This document shows positions 1 through 11,043 of a stretch of 64,000 nt of DNA, piece after piece. The stretch is from positions 11,041,001-11,105,000 of the forward strand of contig OY997594.1 of the NCBI GenBank assembly GCA_963921825.1, in the 5' to 3' direction. Under the pieces are notes generated by a model that made no database searches, was not told the DNA's origin, and saw nothing but the letters and a program-made list of their open reading frames with translations. This DNA is from Erodium maritimum (lineage: Eukaryota > Streptophyta > Magnoliopsida > Geraniales > Geraniaceae). The translations under genes and the position numbers were made by a program. Positions within the stretch are counted from its first letter, which is position 1. The number at the start of each line of letters is the position of its first letter.

Positions 1-645
1 CACTAGAGCGAGGTCTTGGCGGTGGTGGGCCCTAAGAGGCGGACTAGGGTTCGGCCCACGTGGAGAGGACCTTTAGCTTAGAGCCGAAGTCATCGAGACT
101 CGCCGCACCCAACTCTGATGCTCCCAATGTTGCCGACAAAAAGTAGCACCGGGGGGATTTAGGGGGCGATCCTCGCGGAATAGAGAACCCCGACGATCCC
201 AGCGTATCCGAAACCCGGGTCACAGAGTCCGCCGGCAGATGAGGCCAGAGCGAGACATGTGGGAGAGAAGAAGAGAGTGGTGGTGGTGGTGGTAGGAATT
301 GCAGACCAGACGGAGGGGGGATTTCCAGCGAGGCCGGTGGGAGAGGACGAGGAGGCATGGCGGTCAGATTAGGAGTCGTCGGAACCACAAGAGGGGAGTG
401 GAAAGGAAGAGGCGTCGAGGGCTGTGGAAAAACCAGCCACTCCTACCCGTAGTTAAACCCCACACCAGGCGTGGTCTGCGAGGTCAACTGGATGGGATAG
501 GCGAACATGGAGGCGAAAAATCCGACAGACCCAAACAGCACAACAACAACAACGACAAAAAAGAGCTCTAAAACAAACTAAGACTAGGATAGGCTCTCGA
601 ATCCACAGAGAAAAACTATTCCCTAGAGTTAATGAACTCACATTT
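1..645 (-). mobile_element. Partial LINE-derived retroposon, 5' part
   Basis: This stretch resembles 56745-57420 in the same order and orientation. Both contain a block near 'CACACCAGGCGTGGTCTGCGAG' (starting about 459 here) and a block about 'TTTAGCTTAGAGCCGAAGTC' (from about 71). In the complete relative at 55643-57448 this block is the 5' end of a minus-strand retroposon, so this copy should continue to the left of the window. No intact protein is encoded. Reading on both strands gives proline- and arginine-rich stretches only, as expected of GC-rich 5' regions of plant LINE derivatives. Seen: the similarity. Inferred: the element class. Confidence 0.55.
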
Positions 646-697
646 GCTCTCCATGTCAAGTTATGTATTTTTCATAGGATTAATTGACTCATACTTT

Positions 698-3600
698 TTT
701 TTTGAGAGAAATGCTATTGTATTAATTTTCGGCAACAATGATATGTTGAAGAGGCTCGGGGACATGACCCCCTTGCCAATCCCAGATAGGGTTAGAAAAA
801 GCCGCAATGGCAAGCCAGTGAGCTGCTTTGTCCGCTGTCCGCTTTACAAATTCGAGCTGCACGCACTCGAGTTTAGATAAAAGGGAAAAACAATCTGTAA
901 CGATCGCCCCCAGAGGTGAAGGCAGCCCCCACCTCTTTTGATCATATCCACTATGACCTTACAATCACTTTGAACTACCGTTCTTTGGAGCGGGTATTGT
1001 TGGAGCCACATCAGCGCTTCCCGAATCGCAAACGCTTCCACTAGCCCTGGGTTCTGGGCCCCGTGGAATGAAGTAGATCGAGCTCCACTGAGATGCCCCC
1101 TGTCGTCTCTACATATCCAACTTGTCCCCACTTTATCTGCTGCTGCGAATAGAGCCCCGTCGGTGTTGAGTGCCCAAGAACCCTGACTAGGGCGTTCCCA
1201 AACCTCCGCTCCTCGAGCCTGAGTTTGTCGCGGGATAGACTGGGCTTGTAGCTTCCTTCTCCGTGCTTCCAGCCATCCTAATTGAAGATGGAAACCTGTC
1301 TGGAAAATACCGGCCGCTGGTTGTGCTATACTCTCCCAAACTACCTTGTTTCGTGCCTTCCACACCTCCCATAATAGACATCCAATCAGACCTCCCTTCG
1401 TCGAAGAGTTGATACTAAGCATTCGTAGCAACCACTCCGTTATCGTCTGGGTCCCCTGAGGTAGTTGCAGCCCCGATTTCGCCCAACATTCAGCTGCCAC
1501 TGGGCAGTTGACCAGCAGATGAAAAGTCGACTCATCTCCTCCCAAACATACCGGGCATGTCGCCGCCATGTCCACACATCTACGTCTTAGGTTCTCCGCC
1601 ACCGGCAGACAGCCCGAGCACGTACGCCATAGAAACGATTTGATCTTTGGCATCACTTCTAGCTTCCAGATTGCCGGCCAGATTTCCGGATGTGCCTGGA
1701 CAGAGACCTGATCCTGTTGGCTCATGACGTACACCGATTTCACCGTGTATTGGCCCAAATAGTCCCCCGTCCAGTACCAGGAGTCTCGGCCCGCCGTCCG
1801 ACTAATCGGGACTGCCAATATCGCCTGGTGATCCTCCCCTCCAACTAGGGAGCGGATCTTCTCCTCATCCCAAGACCTCTCGTGTGGCGTCATCAATTCC
1901 GACACTAACTTTCCTTCAAGCCCAGGTCCTACTGACTGCACTCTTGCTTCCACTCCTGTCAGCCAGGGATGTCCCAGTATTGAAGTCTCCGTACCTGGCC
2001 CGATAGACCTTCGCACCCCGCTTCGAATCAGCTCTTGTACCGATAACAAGCTCTGCCAGATATAGCTTTGATTTTGTTTACGAACTGCCTCCAAAACCGA
2101 AGTCCCCGGGTAATACTTAGCCTTGAGAACTTTAGCCACTAAACTCGATTCCTCCGTGACTAGTTTCCACAGCTGCTTCCCTAATAAGGCCGAGTTGAAG
2201 TCGTAAAGATTCTTAAAACCCATACCCCCTTCCTTCTTTAGCCGTGACATATTCGCCCAGGACTGCCAGATCACTCCTTTTCCTTCTGGGCCCCCTGATT
2301 TCCACCAGAACTTAGCAAGAGCCACATTCATCTTCTCCAGCATCCCCTTAGGAATCCGCATTACACACATCGTATAAGTGGGGATCGCTTGAAGCACCGA
2401 TTTTGCGAGCACTTCTTTACCTGCCCCATTGAGTAATTTACCATCCCACCTCCTGATCCTCCAAAGGACCTTATCCATAACAAACTGCAGACTCTGCTTC
2501 CGGCTCCGTCCCATCATGTTCGGTATACCCAAGTGGGTGGACGGGGTATCTACCTCAGGAATCCCCAATATCTGCACACCGCTCAAACGTCGTTGTTCCG
2601 GAGTATTATGGCTGAAAAAAAGAGACGACTTAGCTTGATTCACCACCTGCCATGAAGCCTACTCAAACATTCCCAGGTATGTTCGCACTTTTGTCATCTC
2701 TTCCGGAACCGCCTTACAATACACATAGCAATCGTCCGCAAAGAACAAATGGGTTAACGCTGGAGCTCCATTATTTATCCTGACGCCGTGGATATCCCCT
2801 GTACCCTCTGCTCCCTGTAGTAAGCGGGAAAATCCCTCCATACATAAAAGGACCAAATAGGGGGAAAGCGGGTCTCCCTGCCTTATCCCCCTTTCAGGCT
2901 GAACAAACCCCGCCTGCTGACCACCCGCCACAATGTTGTACGTAACTGAGTACGTGCACCGACGGACCAGAGATATCCACTCCTCGCTCAAGCCAAAACC
3001 TCTCATAATGTCCCATAAAAAGCCCCACTCTACCCTGTCATAGGCTTTTCTCATATCCAGCTTCAGCGCCACCCAGCCTTCCTTACCCTGTCTCTTGTTG
3101 CGTAGATGATGCAGTGTCTCGTACGACAGAATTATATTGTCCTGTATAGATCGGCCCGGGACGAAAGCTCCCTGGGTGTCAGAAATAAGTCCACCCAACA
3201 AAACCTTAAGTCTATTTGCAGCCACTTTGGACATCACCTTGAACACCACATTACACGAGGCTATAGGGCGGAGATCTTTGAGCGACATTGGACACTCCAC
3301 TTTCGGAATCAGAACCAGCGTAGTCTTATTCAACTCCCGTGGGATGTCCTCCCCTGCGAAGATCCGTCTCACCCACCTGGTGACATCCTCCCCGACTGTC
3401 CCCCAGTACTTTTGGTAAAAGAAAGGATTGAGACCGTCCGGCCCTGGCGATTTATTCGGGCCCATGGAGAAAGTCGTGTCCCGAACCTCTTCCGACGTCA
3501 CCTCCCCCATTAGTGCTCTGTTCTGCTCCTCCGTCACCTGTTGACGGAATCTCGGGAAATTCACTCCGTCCCCCCTCGTCCTCCTAGATAGGACCTTATA

Positions 3601-5369
3601 GAAATCCAGTATATGGTCCCCCAATTCGGAATCCCAGGTAAGGACGTTACCATCCCCATCCCGCAACTCAAATACCCTGTTTATGTTTTTCCGCTGTGAC
3701 GCCGAGGCTTGGAAGAACTTAGTGTTCTGATCACTATCCGTGAGCCAGTGTTGCTTAGCCCGCTGCCTCCAAAACTCCCCCTTCTGCTCCAGGGCTTTGA
3801 CATATAATTTCTGCAAAGCTCTCTGACGCCGAATACTCGATCGGTCCTCATTACCATTCAGCCACAACATGTCCTTTTCATAACGTGCAATCTTACGGGC
3901 AAGTGCATTATACACCTCCTTACCCCAGGTATCCAGTGCCGAGCCTGTCTCCTGAATCTTGCACCCTACCTCACGGTCTCCCGGTGCATCCCAACTAGAC
4001 TGAATCAACAAACCACACTCCGGGTCTTCCACCCAGATGTTCTCAAACCGGAACTGACGCGACCCCACATGATCCACTCGTTTCTCTGAGTCCAGTAGAA
4101 TGGGCAGATGATCCGATGACGAAATACCTAGGTTGGCCAGATGAGCCTCCGGCCACATCGACCTCAACTTCCTGAGACATGAGAACCCTGTCCAATTGGA
4201 CTGTCATTCGTGTCTCTGGTTCACTTCCACTATGCCACGTGAAACTGTACCCTTGGATCGGAACGTCATAGACCCCTACGTCCCTCATTGCATTCCGGAA
4301 ACCCGAAATCAGGCGTTCCGGATACCGCCGGCCACCCCGTTTCTCCTTATTTCGCAGAATGCCATTGAAATCTCCCATCAAGAGCCATTTCCTCGAGGCC
4401 CCTGTCCTCGCACCAAGGGACCGAATCATATCCCACGTCTGCCACCGTAGTTCTTTGTTCGCCTCCCCATACACGCCCGTAAACCGAAAACCCTCTCCGG
4501 TCGGCCCTACAATCTCCACATCAATGAAACGCTCCTCACTAGGGTACGGTGTAACCTTCATCTCCGCTGTCCATAGCAGTATCAGTCCCCCTTTTTGTCC
4601 CACCGCCGGAACTTCACATCCACCCGGGAATCCCGTTTTCAGTTTCAGGATATCTACTTCCCCCTTCCGAGCCACCGTCTCACTAAGGAAAATCACCTGC
4701 GGTTTTCTGCGACGTATCACTCCTTTCAGATTTTCCACGGTTGCTAATTTGCCCAACCCCCTACAGTTCCAGGATAGGAACTTCATTCCACAAACTCCGC
4801 CTGTTGTTCGACACGGGTCCTCCCGTCCCGTACAAAATGTCCCGATGAAATTTAGCCACCCAGGCTTGTCCGACACTCCCCAACCGGAGTACTGCACCAA
4901 TCTGACCCGAAAAGAGCAACCGCCCCTTCAACACCAGCCTTGCCCGCACAACCTCAGCGTTGCAACCCGTACTCCTGCTACAGAACCCGGGCGACGTTCC
5001 GGAGACGGTCTCCCACGCCCCAGCCTTGTACGCCCGGTGCCACTTCGTCCAGACCACCACCAACCATGCCGGCGTCAGGACACCACCGTGGGGCAACTCG
5101 CGCGATCAGACACGCCTCACTCGGACGGGAACCCTTATTCCCCACTCCGGTAATCAAAACAAAACCAGAAAAACGCGAAAGGATAGTAAACCGACCTTCC
5201 CCGTACTGTACTCACGGCCGTACGCCAGCCCGAGCCCGCCGCCGGCATTGATTCCTCTCACGCGTCGCTGCCGATCTCCTCGCTCTTCACCTAGGGCCGG
5301 CTTAATCTGTTTTTCTCCGCGGTGGTGACCCCACAAATATCCCCGATTATACATTCACTATTTCTTTTT
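698..5369 (-). mobile_element. L1-type LINE retrotransposon, 5'-truncated and decayed
   Basis: A non-LTR retrotransposon on the minus strand. The 3' tail shows as a T-run at 695-703, followed going 5' by a short 3' UTR and by ORF2 (722-4786). The GC-rich segment at about 4790-5340 has no gag (DUF4283) gene, so ORF1 is missing and the copy is probably 5' truncated. The 9-base word TCATACTTT stands at 689-697, next to the tail, and again at 5370-5378. It may be the target-site duplication and would set the 5' end at 5369, but at that length chance is possible. The nearest genes are other repeats. Confidence 0.8.
722..4786 (-). pseudogene. LINE ORF2: endonuclease / reverse transcriptase / RNase H polyprotein, broken
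   Basis: ORF2 nicks target DNA and copies the element RNA at the nick. The start MKFLSWNCRGLG (4786) opens an exonuclease/endonuclease/phosphatase-type domain, with MGDFN further on and an SSDHLPI block at its end. The reverse transcriptase (about 4160-2650) shows KLDMRKAYDRVEW, GIRQGDPLSPYL and the catalytic box FADD. A zf-RVT domain follows (about 1760-1480, FLWRTCSGCLP and CPVCLGGDESTFHLL). Last comes an RNase H domain with NTDGA, an E in VEAFAIREA, QSDC and a final ADKAAHWLA. Lesions: a frameshift near 4165-4172 at the endonuclease/RT join; an in-frame TAG at 2656-2658 just after the RT core; a frameshift near the C-run at 907-911 inside RNase H, with the rest of the domain in another frame down to a TAA at 722. 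Family and domains are clear. Confidence 0.9.
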
Positions 5370-5699
5370 TCATACTTTAGTAATGTTTTCATAAAATAAA
5401 TTATTTTAATTGTCAACTCACTTTCCATTAAATATATTCAGAAACTCCGGTAAATATCACGTCAATAGCCAGCAAAACTAGTATTCTTCTTTATCTTGGT
5501 TGGAATCCTTTTAAACGTGTCAAATTAATATTCTTCTTCTTTTTCCTTTGCATTTGGAAAGGGAAAAGCGTATAATCTTAAAAGGGAAGTAAACGTGTTC
5601 TTTAAATCTCACAGGACATCATCACACTGGTGCTTGTGATTGTATGCATAATAGCATGTTGTTTAAGTTTTATTTTATCTTATTAATTAATATAATAAG
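5370..5699. other. AT-rich spacer
   Basis: AT-rich sequence between the LINE and the next repeat. I see no gene, RNA or ordered repeat in it. Confidence 0.4.
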
Positions 5700-6920
5700 A
5701 GATTGATCCAGATGATCCTATACATTTGAAGAAAACATACTAGTACGAGATACAAATTCGATAAAAGTCGAAATTTTGGTTGCATAACTAAAAGCCTAGT
5801 ATACACCAAAGAAAAACTAGGGGTCGGTTTCATATTCCAGTTGTATTGAGCTCTATAGATCCATGAGATTTTTCCCGTCTCGATTTGAAAGAGTATGTTA
5901 TGTTGTAACATTCGGTCAAGGAGTAAGCCAAGAAAAGGAAGAGGTCGGGAATCAGAAGGGTTCTGATTCGTAAGTGTCGGGGTGTGCCTCCTCAAAGACA
6001 CCTCGGGTGGCTCTAGTTGACTCCAGTTGTAGTGGCAGACATGAGTGTCACGTGGTACGTGTGTTGCCTCGATCTTAAAATGCTCAGGGCGTCGGATATG
6101 GGGTGCCTGAAGGGATAGTAAGCATCTAGAGAGAACACCACGAAGTGGAGGAACCAAAATGTTGGATTTATACCGACCTCAGTTGGGCGCGGTGTGCTTT
6201 CTCACACACACCTCGGGGGTGTCAGAATCTCGGTCCAACAAATAGGGTTGGTGCACCAAGTTTGCACCGGTGGAAGAGTCCTGATCCAGAGGATGGGAAT
6301 GGTGCATCCTTGCACAGAGTTACGGAGGCGGCGCAAGATGTAGCGCAAGTGATGGAGGTGGATACCAACGAGGTATTAGGCAGGCTCGGGCGGAGGCACC
6401 ATAGGAGATTGAGACAACGCAGGTAGTAAAGGGCTTGTGGCGGAGAGGTTGGTAGAAGTTGAGGTGTTGGTGGCGACGAAGGTTCTGGTGATAGGAGCAG
6501 AGGTGGCGGCTACTCTGGTGGTAGCGGAGGAGGTGTCTATGACGGCGGCTCTGGTGGCAGTAGAGGAGGCAACGGTGGGGACGTTGGCGATAGAAGATGA
6601 AGTGGGGGTGGAACGACATGATCATTGGTGGACAAGGGCGACGACAGCGCAGGAGGAAGTGGTATGGGTAAATCTCTTGCGGTTGTGGGATAGCAGATCA
6701 GTGAGAGCAACAAGGAGGGTGGAGGGAACTGCTGTACTGGTGGATGTGGCGCGCCAAATAAATAGTGGTGACGGACATGGTTCATCCTCATGGTCCTTAC
6801 TTATGGACCCAATTACGTTGGGTGGCGCACGGCTGAATGATTGGGTTGACCACGAAAAAAGAGGAGAGCTAGTGGAGGGGTCGCTGGGAGACCATGACAA
6901 CAGTTATCAGCGATGATCGG
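5700..6920 (-). repeat. Dispersed retroposon-like repeat, copy 1
   Basis: This segment resembles 59560-60440. Shared blocks include GAGAACACCACGAAG near 6130 (GAGAACACCATGAAA near 59740) and the stretch around 6225-6320 that ends TCCTTGCAC. The right part (6330-6900) is a GC-rich run of GGTGG-type triplets that reads as Val/Ala/Glu-rich or Pro/Ser-rich protein on either strand, and it has no recognisable domain. By analogy with the TSD-flanked elements here, it is probably a minus-strand LINE-derived retroposon whose 5' half is GC-rich. I did not find convincing TSDs, so both edges are approximate. Confidence 0.45.
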
Positions 6921-6959
6921 AAAAAGAGAGAGACAACTTGAAAATAATCCGGAAGACAC

Positions 6960-7786
6960 ATACCAAGTTCTCTTTTGAAGTCTGATTCTTAAGCATCAAC
7001 ATTGTTTAACATTTTCTTGACCATCCAATTTTCTTAGGTTTAGTATTACGTGTAACTTATTTCGTGTAAGCAACTAACTAATAAATATATTAATATTTTC
7101 ATTTGTCATATTCCATACAATCAATTACAAAATATTCATATTCGATGGATAAAACGACTTGGTGCATTATTGATTATGGAGTGGTGTTCTCAAGTCTGAA
7201 CATAGCCTGAACTATATACATCAGCTAGCAAATTCAAAGAAAAACAAATATCTTCTAAGACATTCCATAATGACGTCGAGACGACGTTTTAAGGGCTCAT
7301 CAAATCATACGGTTTGAAGAGAAACAGTGTCGAATCGTTTTGGCAGAGTCCTGTATACGTCGAGTCTGTAAAAGCGTAGATTCGACGTCAATGAATCTAC
7401 CGACTTTACAGCAGGTCTATTCGACGGATTCGGGTCCAACCATATCCGGCCCCTATGAATCCTGGGCCAACGCGTGGCTAGCGTTTCAGCTTTAAAGTCT
7501 GGTACCAACGCTTCGTCTTCTTCATGCATACAATATTCTAAGGTCAACCATTTATCCACCGACGTTTCTCCAACAAGCTCATGCCACATGCGTTTCTCTA
7601 GCAAGCTCAAGCCACATGTCGTCTCTCCAACTATCATTTCGTTGTTTCCCCACTTGTCGTTTCTCCAACTTTCGTTTCATCGCCATCGTTTCCGCAACTG
7701 TAATTGCATCACTGGCATTTCTCCAACTGCCATTTCTCCCCCGCAAATTGCCACCAGTTGTTTCTCCGACCGTCGTTTCTCCACCA
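6960..7786. other. Non-coding stretch with TTTCTCCAAC-type simple repeat
   Basis: AT-rich up to about 7290. From about 7560 to 7780 the sequence is a loose repetition of TTTCTCCAAC / CGTTTCTCCA words just upstream of the Harbinger ORF1 remnant. Open frames there follow from the repeat and show no domain. Confidence 0.4.
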
Positions 7787-8342
7787 ATGGCCAACCACTC
7801 CGGCGTTGATGGCTCGATCTCAACACTCCCATATCACGGGCAACCCATACCAGGAACGCGAATTCAATCGATGGTCATGTATGTAAGACTTAACAAAAAT
7901 CCGCCAAGGATGCTACGTATGTACCGAAAGTGGTGTCGCCCCGAGGATGTTACATTGACGTGTGTGTGGATCAAAATGGCGGAACAAGGAGATGACCAAT
8001 CTAACGATGCCTTTTGGGATAACATACGGGGGGGAGGTCGGCCACATGACCCGAAAAACCCCAGAGATCGAGCTGTCACGCCCCAAATCCAGTTTTGATC
8101 GGACTCGAGACGTGAACTAAAAAAAAGATAAAAGAAAATAATTGAACATGAATCTCTGAATAAAAGTATGATAATGCGAGTCAAAATTCAACAACCAAAT
8201 AAAAATAATGACAATGTTTAATACGAAACTGGAAGTACGTCTCTAATACATAAATCAACCCGGACCCTCAATGAGCTCCCGAGCCCTGAGACGTCCTCTA
8301 AGCCTACTCACCAACTAAACCTGTAAAACAGTAAAAACAGAA

Positions 8343-8358
8343 GGGGTGAGCTTACGCT
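8343..8358 (-). promoter_or_regulatory. Conserved short inverted repeat near the LTR 3' end
   Basis: The plus strand reads GTGAGCTTACGCTCA, giving GAGC..GCTC arms. The same feature stands in the LTR ending at 23004 (GAGCGTAAGCTCACC, about 22700) and in the LTR at 40763-43716 (GTGAGCGTTCGCTCAC, about 41039). In all three it is roughly 270-310 bases from the LTR 3' end. Position and base pairing suggest an RNA or DNA element kept in the family, perhaps in the R/U5 part; the function is unknown. Confidence 0.5.
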
Positions 8359-8569
8359 CAGTAGGAAAAAGTAGTAAAGGGGAAAATGACTCCCGCTCCG
8401 TCACCAAATTTCTCGATTAGCAACAATGATTAAAATGACAACACAAAGAGAGATCAACAGGGACACAACTTATTCACCAATAGAAACCAACTAAAGAAAT
8501 GCATGGATACCGAAATATAAGACAATTAAACTACGAGACACCGATCCACACATAAGCTCAACATATCGT

Positions 8570-8984
8570 ACCAGAAACGCACATCGGCCTAGATATCTTC
8601 CCGGAACACCGAGCATCGGGGTGAAACAACATACATCATACCGGAATACCCCTCGGTCTAGATATCTTCCCGGAACATAGAGCATCGGGGTGAAACAATA
8701 TACATCATACCGGAGTGTCCCTCGGTCTCGATGTCTTCCCGGAACACAGAGCATCGGGGTGAAACAATATACATCATACCGGAATGTCCCTCGGTGTCGA
8801 TATCTTCCCGGAACACAGAGCATCGAGGTGAAACAACAATACACCATACCGGAAACGCACATCAGCCTAGGTGTCTTCCCGGAAACACACCTCGGGGCAA
8901 CAACAACATACCTCATACCGAAAACGCACCTCGGCCTAAAGGTCTTCCCGGAACACACCTCGGGGCAAGTAAACAACAAAGCAT
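8570..8984 (-). repeat. 69-bp tandem repeat in the solo LTR, six units
   Basis: Units start at 8570, 8640, 8709, 8778, 8848 and 8917, each with ACCGGAA followed by a TCTTCCCGGAACACA block and a CATCGGGGTGAAACAA block. The last units are more diverged. Open frames across the array are a by-product of the 69-base period, which is a multiple of three. Confidence 0.85.
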
Positions 8985-9659
8985 ACCGCACAATACCAAA
9001 CACACCAATACATCAAATCATCAAGCTTACCCACGCACTTACCAAGTACTCCACATCGGTCTATCATTCACCCGATCATAACACAAGGTAAGAATCATAT
9101 CACATTCAACACATTCTTTCAACCAAGTATGTCAAGAAGCCAACGTTCATATTGCATTCATCATAATTCACATGGCATAATATGATTCTTAATTTAACCA
9201 AGAGTGTATTATGCATCGACATTTAGGGACGAACAACCATAATCAAACACAACCAACACGTAATCCTAAGGCTCGACATGGCCATTCTACAGCACGGCAA
9301 TCCCCATAATTGAAAGCGGTTATTCTAGTGAATCACATCCTATATGCAAACTAAAACTCTTCCGGTTGTTATCACCCTATATGCATACTATTAGCATTTC
9401 TTAATTAAAAGCAGAAATTTACTACTCTTCCCTACCTCAAGTGTTCTTCACAAGCTTAAACACAAGAACGTCTAGTAGTCCCCTCCTCCAAGCTCGAGAG
9501 TCAAGTCTAGGAACATAAATTAATACTAATATTAATAAACAAATCAAGGGTGGTTTAAGAGGTAAACACCTAAGTTAAAACTCTGAAACATTCGGTTTAA
9601 GATAACCCTTCGAATTAAACGAAAAACACCCAAAAAGGACTCAAAAGGCCCAAAACTGG

Positions 9660-9800
9660 TCTGCCACGGCTCGGGTCACGGAGCCGTGAGGCTCCCCGTC
9701 ACGGATGACGTCACGGACCCGTGACGTGTGCCGTCACGGTCTTCCTCACGGAGCCATGACGTCTCCCGTCACGGTGCCCGTCACGGATCCGTGACGGCCC
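9660..9800. repeat. Cluster of CGTCACGG / CCGTGACG inverted words
   Basis: Within 140 bases the words GTCACGG, CACGGAGCC and CCGTGACG recur about ten times on both strands, for example GTCACGGATCCGTGACGG near 9780. The cluster could fold in many alternative ways, and CG-rich short palindromes in an LTR promoter half are possible protein-binding or methylation targets. The words are seen; the role is inferred. Confidence 0.7.
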
Positions 9801-10911
9801 AGACCTGTTTCGTCCTTCTTCTTCCTCCAGCCTCCTTTCCACGAAATCAACACCATAAACTCCATTTTTAACAACTCAAAACCTCCAAAACCGAACCAAA
9901 ACTCCAATACTTCACTACCCTTAGTGGGTTTCATCAAAACAACAATTACCCAAGAGATTTCCAACCCCAAAACAATTGATTTCTACATAAATCAATCTCC
10001 TTCTTCTCTTAAACAAACAACTAACCACAAATACACAAAAACCTAACTAGTTCATGCATTTCTAAGGAAACCCATAACTTGAAATGGATTGAAATGAGAT
10101 TGTGAGAGTTTACTTACCTTTAGAATGATGAGATGATGAAGATGGTGAAGTTTTTGAGAAGAATGGGTGAAGAAATGGTCTTGAAAGAGCTCCTTTTCTC
10201 TTGCTTTCTCTTCAAGCTTCAATGGAAGCTCTCTCCTTGCTCCTCCCTTGTGAATTTCGGCCACACCTCAAAAGTGAGCTGAAAAGTGACCCAAAATGGG
10301 TCTTAAACCTAAGTGATAAGTCCCTAAAATGCCCCCTTGCTCTTATCCTCTCAAGACCAACTAATGAGGGTCAAAAGGGTCTTTTTGGGCCCTTTTCTTC
10401 CCCTCCAAGCTAACATGGACAATTTTCCATGTAGAGACCACCTTATCCTTAATTATTTCCAGCATCTCTAATTTAATTAAGTTTAGTCGATAATTAGTCT
10501 CCGTTTGACCGAAAGTTGACTTTTTCACAAGGATAGTCATTTGAAAGGAAATGACCCAACTAAGCTAACTGTAACGACGACTAAGCTTGTTGGGTCCCGA
10601 AAAGGTCCCGAATGACTCCTGGAGTCATCGGTTGACTTTTCCGGCCGGAAGTCAACTTTTTCCCAAAATCACCGGTTTGACCGGGATCGACCGGGGCGGT
10701 TCTTACAGAGCGGTCCGTCGAGAATTGCAAATATCATTGGACCTTCATCAACAAAAAGGTGAAGTGGTTCAACGTGTGCGAGTCGGAGTTGAACCTCATT
10801 TACCAAGTCGGTTGGTCTAACACCCAGCTCATGGATCTTACAGAGGAAGTGTATGCCCAAAAATATGGACACGACTTTGTATGACAGCACTGGTGGAACC
10901 TCATGTGGGTA

Positions 10912-11043
10912 CATCCCTGCTAGATCAAGTCGTATGTAGTACTGTCCGGAAATACAACCAGGTTCTTGGAGTTAATAATTAACTCTGGGAACCAGGTTGT
11001 GTTTCCGGCCAGTACAACTAGAAGAGCCCGTCCAGCAGGGATG
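10912..11043. repeat. Long imperfect palindrome
   Basis: Two arms of about 65 bases face each other. The outer ends CATCCCTGCT (10912) and AGCAGGGATG (to 11043) pair, the middle is weaker, and the core 10939-11015 pairs at about 31 of 37 positions around a TAA centre. It overlaps the end of the Harbinger ORF1 remnant. It may be a small foldback element or an inverted duplication; a small-RNA hairpin is also possible. Confidence 0.7.

Larger units (their letters stand above)
8074..10707 (-). mobile_element. Solo LTR, Ty3/gypsy-like, 2.6 kb, minus orientation
   Basis: The plus strand starts TGTCACGCCCCAAATCC and ends CGGTTCTTACA. In sense orientation the LTR therefore begins TGTAAGAACC and ends GGGGCGTGACA, the canonical TG..CA. 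The four bases GAGC stand directly left (8070-8073) and right (10708-10711), so this is a complete insertion reduced to one LTR by recombination. Its 3' end matches the LTR ending at 23004 almost base for base (GGATTTGGGGCGTGACA), which is followed there by a tRNA-Met primer site. No PBS or coding region is attached here. Internal arrays lie at 8570-8984 and 9660-9800, and a conserved hairpin lies near 8343-8358. Confidence 0.85.
7787..10923 (+). pseudogene. PIF/Harbinger ORF1-like (Myb/SANT, NAM-associated) gene split by a solo LTR
   Basis: The remnant of the DNA-binding accessory protein encoded beside Harbinger transposases (relatives are often annotated 'glutathione S-transferase T3-like' or NAM-associated). 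Left part 7787-8073: after an N-terminal leader it shows QSNDAFWDNI, the characteristic helix. Right part 10708-10923: ENCKYHWTFINKKVKWF, then a YGHDF and QHWWNLMW block typical of the family. Between them lies a solo LTR (8074-10707) with a GAGC duplication on both sides. Even with the insertion ignored, the gene was already damaged. A run of seven G at about 8029-8035 puts the left and right parts in different frames, and a TGA follows YGHDFV near 10880. The order of decay cannot be read from one copy. Confidence 0.75.

Noticed and set aside
5370..5378. TCATACTTT as a firm TSD for the full LINE
   Set aside because: Kept only as a possibility. Nine bases including T-rich sequence beside a T-run can match by chance, and the 5' end is not otherwise defined.
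6437..6916. A 159-residue Val/Ala/Glu-rich open frame
   Set aside because: GGTGG-type triplet sequence is open on several frames and strands; it belongs to a dispersed repeat.
8491..9091. Repeat-containing open frames with CVPGRYRDRG-like or PGTQSIEVKQ-like units
   Set aside because: The 69-base tandem array has a period divisible by three, so repeated peptides arise automatically. The region is an LTR with clear TG..CA ends.
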